A DNA stretch of 64,000 nucleotides, taken from NCBI GenBank assembly GCA_026686845.1, contig JAIVEN010000028.1, positions 2,805,001 to 2,869,000 of the forward strand, given 5' to 3'. Below the pieces are notes generated by a model that was not told the DNA's origin, did not search any database, and saw only the letters and a list, made by a program, of their open reading frames with translations. Below, piece after piece: positions 57,443 to 64,000 of this stretch. The translations under genes and the position numbers were made by a program. This stretch comes from Adenanthera pavonina (Eukaryota > Streptophyta > Magnoliopsida > Fabales > Fabaceae). The stretch's first letter is position 1. Each line of letters starts with the position of its first letter.

Positions 57443-58678
57443 TTTTGAGACAATTCCAGTGGGTGAGAAGCCAATTGGAGTATGCTTAGGAAGGAGGTAC
57501 AAAGAAGGCTTTTGCTTCTCTTCCTTTAGTGATGATGGAGCTAGAGCAAATGCTTGGTTTTTATAGCAGAAAATCATCAAAACCTAGGATTAAACTATAA
57601 TAATATTTGGGTGAGTTACAATTTACCCCCTGCGGTTTGGTCCAAAATTAGTTTGTCTCTTATAATGTGAATGGAGTTATTTAACACCCTTATGCCCTGA
57701 TTGGTTAAAAGCTAGAGAAAGAGATTTTTTCACAAAATTTGAGATATGTAGTATTTTTTTGGTTTATATCATTTCATTACTTTTTTATTATCTAACTGAT
57801 CTTTTTATGTAATATTTATTACTTTTTGAGTGGGGTAGGATGGTGTTGGTGTGATGGTCATCAGAAAGTTCAAAACTCTGTATTAAGGGGTATTATGCCT
57901 TCTGCAGTAAGATGTAGTTACATCAAACAATTATATCAATTTTAATTCTAAGTTTGAAAGGTTCAGTGTTCATACAAAAGAAGTATTTACCTTGGACACA
58001 TGATTTTTGCAGTAGCATATAACATGACAAAAAAATTCTTTTTTTCATACAATACAAAAAACATGTGAATAGGTCCCACATAACAAACGTCCACTAGACG
58101 TTTCTCTTCTTGTTTTGACTCACTGCATCCACTTCTCAATTCCCCACAATCACACCTCATCTTCATCTTCACATTTTTCTTTGTTAACTTCTCCGAGATC
58201 TCTCACATAACTCCAGCATGTTAGTCATCCATGGAACTTTTAGAGGTTTCTCTCTGTTTCCTTACTTTCTCTCACTATATTTCTTCTCCTTTTTCCCTGA
58301 AGACAAACATGGCTTAGGCAAAAAGAGCGAACTACCATATTGGTTTTTAACATACATACTAAGTCTAGACCCTAGATTTTTAGTAGGATATGAGTAAGTT
58401 TCTGAAATTGTTTAAACTTGTAAATTAATCCTTCCATCAAATATCCTATAGTTGCTATTCAAATTTTTGAAATGGACTCCTCTTAGTTCATAACTTCAAG
58501 TTAGGTTAAAAGAATTGAGCATATCTTAAATTTGTTCAACGTAGATATGAGAAAATAAGTTTGGAGTTTCATATGTTACTTTGTAAACTGGCAAGTGTCA
58601 TTTGCCGAGGCCTGAACAGGTAATGCAGATCTCTTACTATGCCACTTGGACTAATTATGTTTAGCTTTGTGACACTAA
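57443..58678. other. Upstream of the GDSL locus and intergenic DNA
   Basis: 'gagttacaatttaccccctg' with 'cggtttggtc' (57,612-57,642) looks like one end of a common plant DNA transposon, but no partner end was found. A 61-codon frame at 58,172-57,987 has no homology I recognise. Confidence 0.4.
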
Positions 58679-58888
58679 AGGATCGTTTGGTACGCAGAAT
58701 GAAATAAAATAGAAAAGAAAATTAGAAAATTAAGTGATTTTATAGTTTAAAAATATTTCGTGCGTCAAGATTTTTTTTTTAAAAACAGACTATTGTTGAA
58801 TAATGTTAATAGAGGTACAATAAATATTACATTTCTTGTTTGTAGAATGAAAAAGAATAATCTTCCTTTGCAGCTACCAAACATCCGC
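58679..58888. mobile_element. Harbinger/Tourist-like MITE (~210 bp)
   Basis: The left end is AGGATCGTTTGGTACGCAGA and the right end read inward is GCGGATGTTTGGTAGCTGCA. TAA lies on both sides (58,676-58,678 and 58,889-58,891). It is noncoding. Confidence 0.7.
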
Positions 58889-60120
58889 TAAATATTGACT
58901 AGCTACAAGTTAACTATTTTTAAGACTAATAATTTATGTATTTCAGAAAGCAGAGACTAAAATTTGAGTTTAGAAATGTCAAGGATCAATTTTGTTAGTT
59001 TACTCTTTTCTAAAAGCATATTCATATTGTGTGAGTTTAATTTTTTTAATGTACATGACATTATAAAGTTATATAGTCTTTTGGCAACTATCCCAATCCC
59101 TTGTTCATTGGATTTCACATGGTGATTCATCCTGTGGAATGATTTAGTCGGCATGGTTAAATGTCTCAGTCAACCTTTCTATTGATATTTTTATAATGAA
59201 CCACTATGTGACTGGAAAGAGGAAAAAGGAAAGCATGAAGAAAGTGGTGAAATGCTTTGTCTCAATTTCTCATTTATGTCCTTCCATATTAAGTCGTATG
59301 CCTTGTATTCCTGGGATTTGCTGTGTTGCTCCGTTTTCAGAACTTTGGACAAATTATTATTTGGGTTTACATTGAAGTCGGATTTGGATTTTTTAAGTTA
59401 GGAAAAAGAACACAATATACACTGAACCATGTATAATGACACAAGGGGGATTCACTGATCAGATATTGTATTTCACATATTGCATTAGACTAGACACTTT
59501 TTTTAATGTCTTGAACTAATGAGTAAAGAATGAGTTGTATTGCTCATAAATATCGTAAGTAAATTTTATATCCATTTGCATTCTTTAACATTATAAGTTT
59601 ATATAGTTTTTTTAAAAAAAATAAGAGAGAATATAAAAGTAAAGTGAATAAAAATGAGAATCATGAACACTTTTAACAGTCTAGGTTTGAAAGATTTTAG
59701 GTATTTATTTATTGTTCAGAGTCTTTTTTTCTTTTTTCTTTTAATTGAAAGATTCCAATCCAAGCAATGATATATACGGATTTATAAAAATATTATAATT
59801 AAAATTTATTTATTTATTTATTTAAATATCTAATCTCAAAAGCAATTTATCAATTAAATATAGAATTAAACAAGGTGAACATAACTGGAAGAAAAATAAT
59901 AGAGAACAAAAAAAAGAGAAGAAAAAGGCAAGTTGGAAACCACAACGTTGAAATGGAATATATTAGTTTTTTATCCTTATCTATAATATGCCCAGTCATC
60001 TTGACTCGTGACATCAGGATTGGCTAACCCATTTTGGGAATTGAGAATTTATTAATGTTGAAGTTATTTGCCTATTTGGTAGCTAAAAATTAGCGCACGA
60101 AATAAAGATTTCCTATCCTT
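58889..60120. other. Intergenic DNA, no gene seen
   Basis: AT-rich, no coding homology recognised. Confidence 0.5.
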
Positions 60121-60590
60121 CATTTGATTTGATACGTGAAGAGATCGAGATGCATAGCTAAAGAAGAAAAAGAAAAATCTGCTTGATTAATGGAATCTAG
60201 AAATGTTTAATGTGCACAGAACCGACATGTGAAAGTACATGTGAACCATATGAATAATTTCTCTATTCGCTTCGCTTGAGACAAATAGAGTTTGTAAGCT
60301 TTATATAATTGCAAAATCAAAATGAAATTGCTCCCACGTGAAGCTATTAATGCACAATTTCATTTTTATTTTGCAATTATACATACATATATATATATAT
60401 ATATCAATTTGTTTTTATATAAAGCTTACAAACTACATTTATCTCAAGCAAACGTATGGTTTACATATGCTTTCACATATAGGATTTGTGCTCATTGTAC
60501 ATTTCTAGATTCCATTAATCAAGTAGATTTTTCTTTTTCTTCATTAGCTATGCATTTTGATCTCTTCAAGTATCAAATCATCAAATAAGT
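60121..60590. repeat. Long inverted repeat (foldback) with a nested palindrome
   Basis: The left arm (about 60,121-60,310) and the right arm (about 60,400-60,590) are reverse complements with modest divergence. Matching stretches include 'gattaatggaatctagaaat', 'agaagaaaaagaaaaatct', 'gtttgtaagctttatataa' and 'tgcatagcta'. The loop contains a second hairpin: 'aattgcaaaatcaaaatgaa' (60,308-60,328) against 'ttcatttttattttgcaatt' (60,358-60,378). The transcript of either strand would fold into a ~470 nt hairpin. Confidence 0.9.
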
Positions 60591-60714
60591 GTGTTGAACC
60601 ATTTAATGTTTACGGTTTGATGGCATCCATTTAATGTTTTTGAAGTCATAATAATTGACTTTGAATAATTGAATCCTACATATTATAGATGGTAACTAGT
60701 GAGTCAATAGAAGT

Positions 60715-61160
60715 TTCAAAAAATGCAACTTGGCCAAAGCATGTAATCAAATGCTTCGTAGACATTATGATTGAAAAAGTGAACAAAGTATTATATACAA
60801 CAATGGTGTGTTTTCACATAAAGTTTGGAAGGATATGTTAGGAAAATTAAATGCTATGAGTTGGGTGCTTTCATTGAGAAACAAATGAAGCAAAAGTATA
60901 ATAGGTTGTAGGCAAAGCATAGAGATTTTTCCTTATTGTTACAACAAGCTGGATTGGGTTGGAGTCCTAAGACAAACACAGTTATTACTGATGAAAGATG
61001 TTGGAGAGATTATGTTTTGATATGTAACCACTTGAAATTTTGTCCTATATTGTATATGTATATTAGTTAGATTATTGATTGTGAATTTTTTTGTAGGCAC
61101 ATCCTAACGCTGCTCAATTCAAGAAGCAAGATCTAGAGCATTAGATTAATAGAAGCACGA
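60715..61160 (+). pseudogene. Fossil Harbinger-type Myb/SANT-like protein
   Basis: In shifting frames the sequence reads WPKHVIKCFVDIMIEKVNK, VFSHKVWKDMLGKLNAM, FIEKQMKQKYNRL, QQAGLGWSPKTNTVITDE and, after an intron-like gap, AHPNAAQFKKQDLEH. This follows the Myb/SANT-like domain of the second protein of PIF/Harbinger transposons and its plant derivatives (W...F...K-G/N..., GLGW-P, HP-AA-F). Stops and frameshifts are frequent, so it is inactive. It may be part of a Harbinger element together with the neighbouring foldback. Confidence 0.7.
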
Positions 61161-62646
61161 CATAATTTCTAATTCTAAAATTAATGTCATCATATCATCA
61201 TTTAAAATAATGTCTAGTGATAGCATGTTGTGTTATTCATAATTACATATGTAAGTAGAGTCAATGTGATAGGTTATTTAGAGAATATGAAAACATGAAT
61301 CCTGAAGAAGTAGAGGACCTGGTTAGAAACACAAATGTAAAAAATACAAGTTATAATGTGAAAAACTTGTTTTGACTATATGATGAAAGTGCAGCACAAA
61401 TGGCAACACTTTGGATCATCTTGCAGCTTGGATGTGTTTAGAATATATCAATTCTTCTAATTAGCTAACTTTGTACTAATTATATAAATATTACTGTTGA
61501 AACTTCATTTAAAACTATGTCAATTTCATTGTTGCTTATGTGATTTATGTTAGTGAAATATGTTATTTATTATTTATTCTGCTAAAATTTTATGAAGTGA
61601 AGGAGTTGATTATTATAGTTAAGAATATGTATTGGGTATGCATGTGGAATTGAAAAATATGAGAAATGAAGGATAATCCAATACGCTAACAAGAATTTGC
61701 AGTATATTTCACCAACTATATCCTTCAAATACGTCACTTAAGGCTTGCTCTATAGAATTTTATTATTATATTATAGTAAATATGTTATTTATTGTTTATT
61801 CTGCTAAAATTTTATTATTAAATTAATCTATTATATTATAGGAAATTTAGTCTATTAAATCATTGTAAAAAAAGTGCCAAATTGTTATAAAAATTGTTTC
61901 ATGAAACATGTGAATCAAACAAATTTTCTATTTTTTATTCTCAAAACATGTTTTTAAAATAATTTTTTCAAATGAGTTTTTTTTTTTTTTTTTTTCATTC
62001 TTGAAAAGAGTTTTCAGAACATTGAATCAAATAAGTTTTTTTTTGTGTTTTTATTCCCAAAACTTATTTTCAAAAAGACTTCTATAAAACTGTTTTGAGA
62101 ATATAAAAACACAAATAATACAATCAAACATGCTCATATTTTTGGTCTAGAAAACAAGTTTTTGTTTTTTAGTTTTTAAAAACATGTTATTAAAAACATA
62201 TCACCAAATGAGTTTTTCTATTTTTTTTTCCAAAACAAAAAAAATGTTTCTAAAAACTGCAATCATACAGGCCCAAATGAAGATTCCCTATCCTTCCTTT
62301 TATTGTAGGAAAACGGGTTCAAAAGAATACCAACACGCAACCATAATTTCAGAATCACAACTGATCTTTTTTTTTTAATAATTAGACTAATTTAACTGAA
62401 TTTGATAAATATATGTTATATATAAAATCTATGTAATCAAAGAAAAGCATTCTTTCTATACATTTTACTACATTTTCATGTTAATTTTATAAATGATAAA
62501 GGTAAAAGTAACAAAAAAAAGTTATACCACTTTTTATAAATCGATGTAAATTGGTAATCATCTTTTTCAATTTGAACTAAATCGTTGGCAAAAAAGGAAA
62601 AAAATCTAAATTAGATGGCAGAGTAGAAGCATCTTATTAATAAATA
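61161..62646. other. AT-rich remnants, no gene seen
   Basis: The phrase 'ttatttattctgctaaaatttta' (given in part) occurs near 61,570 and 61,790, a local duplication. At 61,870-62,270 there are poly-T/poly-A tracts with repeated 'aaaacatgtttttaaaa'-type palindromes, probably an old MITE. Confidence 0.45.
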
Positions 62647-62963
62647 TACTCTCTCAATTTCAAATTATAAGTTATATTTACTCACCTTAGACAAATTAAT
62701 GAGAGTAGTTAAAATTAGTTCTAAATTTTGATTTATTTTTTAAAAAAATTTCATAACTTTCCAAAATTATTCTGATTAAATAGGGTTAAAAATGAATTAT
62801 TTTCTCTCCACCATAATTTTTTTATTCTCTCCCATAATTGAGTATTATCATTAAATATAGGTAAAAATGAAATTAAATGCTCCCTAATTTTTATAAAATG
62901 ATTTATATTTTGAAATTTTAATTTTTAAAAAAATATGCTTTATATTTTGAAATGAAGGGAGTA
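62647..62963. mobile_element. Stowaway-type MITE
   Basis: The left end reads TACTCTCTCAATTTCAAATT followed by ATAAG; the right end read inward is TACTCCCTTCATTTCAAAAT followed by ATAA. These are the standard Stowaway termini (CTCCCTCCGTTTCAAA type) with a TA target at both sides. Noncoding. Confidence 0.85.
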
Positions 62964-64000
62964 TTACAAAGAACCGGTGAGCTCTTGGATTTTTTTTTTT
63001 AATTCTTTTGGTTGAAAGGTGAGCTATTATAGTTGATTAAAAGTTTTCTACTCCAGCCTGAAAAAATATGGATAAGGTACTAAAAAGGACTCGTTTACAG
63101 AGTGCTCCAATAAAAACAGAGTTGGGTTTGAATTTGGTTTTGTCAAATTCAACCCAACTATTTCTTTTATTGTAACATTTTATATATATATATATATATA
63201 TGACTATTTAAGTATTTTGATGCCAAAACATTATTTGAGCGGTAAAATGTTGTTTTCTCTTTAGATCAAAATCAAGTATTAAAATCACTTAATGCACGTG
63301 ATAACCGAACCGTTTAAATGTTTATTCACACGTAACCAAATGTTTATATATAAACACCAACATACACATAATTGTTCCATGTGAAGCTTTAAAATTCCTT
63401 AAAGAGGATGAAACTCAAATACGAAGCATGACGATCACCGCAAAAAAAAAAAAAACGTTTCAACAAGATTTTAATTTAGCAGCATTCTTTTTAAGTGATT
63501 GGGGTTTGATTTTTAGTCTTTAAATATGGAGCAAATCTAGTTGAAAAAAATCTAATTTTTACCTTTGGTTTCCGAGGGATTAATATCTGTTACTAATGGA
63601 TATTTCTAATTTATGACAAATAAAAGAAAAGAAAAAGTAAAGCCTAAAGAGAAAGTGGGTTGGGTCTGGGAAGTTAATGATGCCGTCTTGGGCAAGTGGT
63701 CTACAAGCAATTGCAGATTGGGCCTACGCAAAATTCATTGAAGTGCTAAGCGCATCATCCCCTCATGTAGATTTCCTGCAAGGAAATCCAAAACTGAGCT
63801 AAACTAATCTTAGCAAACCAAACTTATATGAATCCATCAATACTAAAATGTGGTTTGATTTTTAAAATATGGAAAAACTAGTCAGCTTGATTAGGTTTGA
63901 TTTTTAACCTTCAAATTTTAAACTAAATCAAACCAAACCAAATTTAATATATACATACATATATATATTTATTGTTATTATTTTTTTCATGAGATATGAA
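62964..64000. other. Intergenic DNA to the right edge
   Basis: No gene is visible. A TA microsatellite lies at 63,181-63,200. The last ~180 bp has 'aaaccaaaccaaattta'-type repeats like those near 49,000. Confidence 0.5.

Noticed and set aside
57987..58172. 61-codon minus-strand frame with several Cys
   Set aside because: No homology recognised, no splice or promoter context, and composition is typical of chance frames.
60322..60588. 88-codon frame in the foldback
   Set aside because: It lies in the right arm and loop of an inverted repeat, has a TA-repeat coding for Tyr-Ile runs, and has no homology.

Overview
The window is nuclear DNA of a eudicot plant. It is strongly AT-rich. Its genes contain short GT-AG introns and encode plant-specific families (a BIM-type bHLH, a type II gamma PI4-kinase, a long PPR protein, a GDSL esterase). 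It also carries typical plant transposons: a Sirevirus-like Copia element, hAT, CACTA, Tourist/Harbinger and Stowaway elements. I cannot name the species.

Layout, left to right. (1) 1-850: the first coding exon and leader of a BIM2-like bHLH gene on the minus strand; the rest lies beyond the left edge. (2) 2.3-17 kb: a tandem-duplicated region holding four copies of an unrecognised gene for a ~60-residue protein, all on the minus strand. Two copies are intact (2347-2535 and 16751-16927) and two are broken; one broken copy is split by a 593 bp hAT element with a perfect 8 bp target duplication. Noncoding modules of the same duplication recur near 4.0-4.8, 8.6-9.0, 13.2-13.8 and 16.1-16.6 kb. 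A CACTA element with a Stowaway MITE inside it, and probably a Gypsy LTR end, separate them. (3) 17.4-21.9 kb: MITEs and decayed transposon remnants. (4) 21,913-33,806: a decayed Sirevirus-like Copia retrotransposon on the minus strand, with LTRs, PBS, PPT, gag, integrase, RT, RNase H and an env-like region. A solo LTR of a related family, in the opposite orientation, lies inside its gag. (5) 35.4-57.5 kb: the gene-rich part. It holds a PI4K gamma gene (+), a DNA-3-methyladenine glycosylase I gene (-), a PPR gene (+) and a GDSL esterase/lipase locus (-) that appears frameshifted. (6) 57.6-64 kb: MITEs, a long foldback, a fossil Harbinger Myb/SANT gene, and AT-rich DNA.

The trio PI4K gamma / DNA glycosylase / PPR matches, from memory, the Arabidopsis block At1g13640 / At1g13635 / At1g13630, so this is ancestral eudicot gene order. 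The genes do not form a pathway; they are independent housekeeping or regulatory genes.

The most novel item is the small-protein family. Its two intact copies differ at many bases in the C-terminal motif KHFSSPHKVRF, yet every one of those differences is synonymous. The second most interesting item is the pair of unrelated palindrome arrays that occupy the same U3 position in two related Sirevirus-like LTR families.
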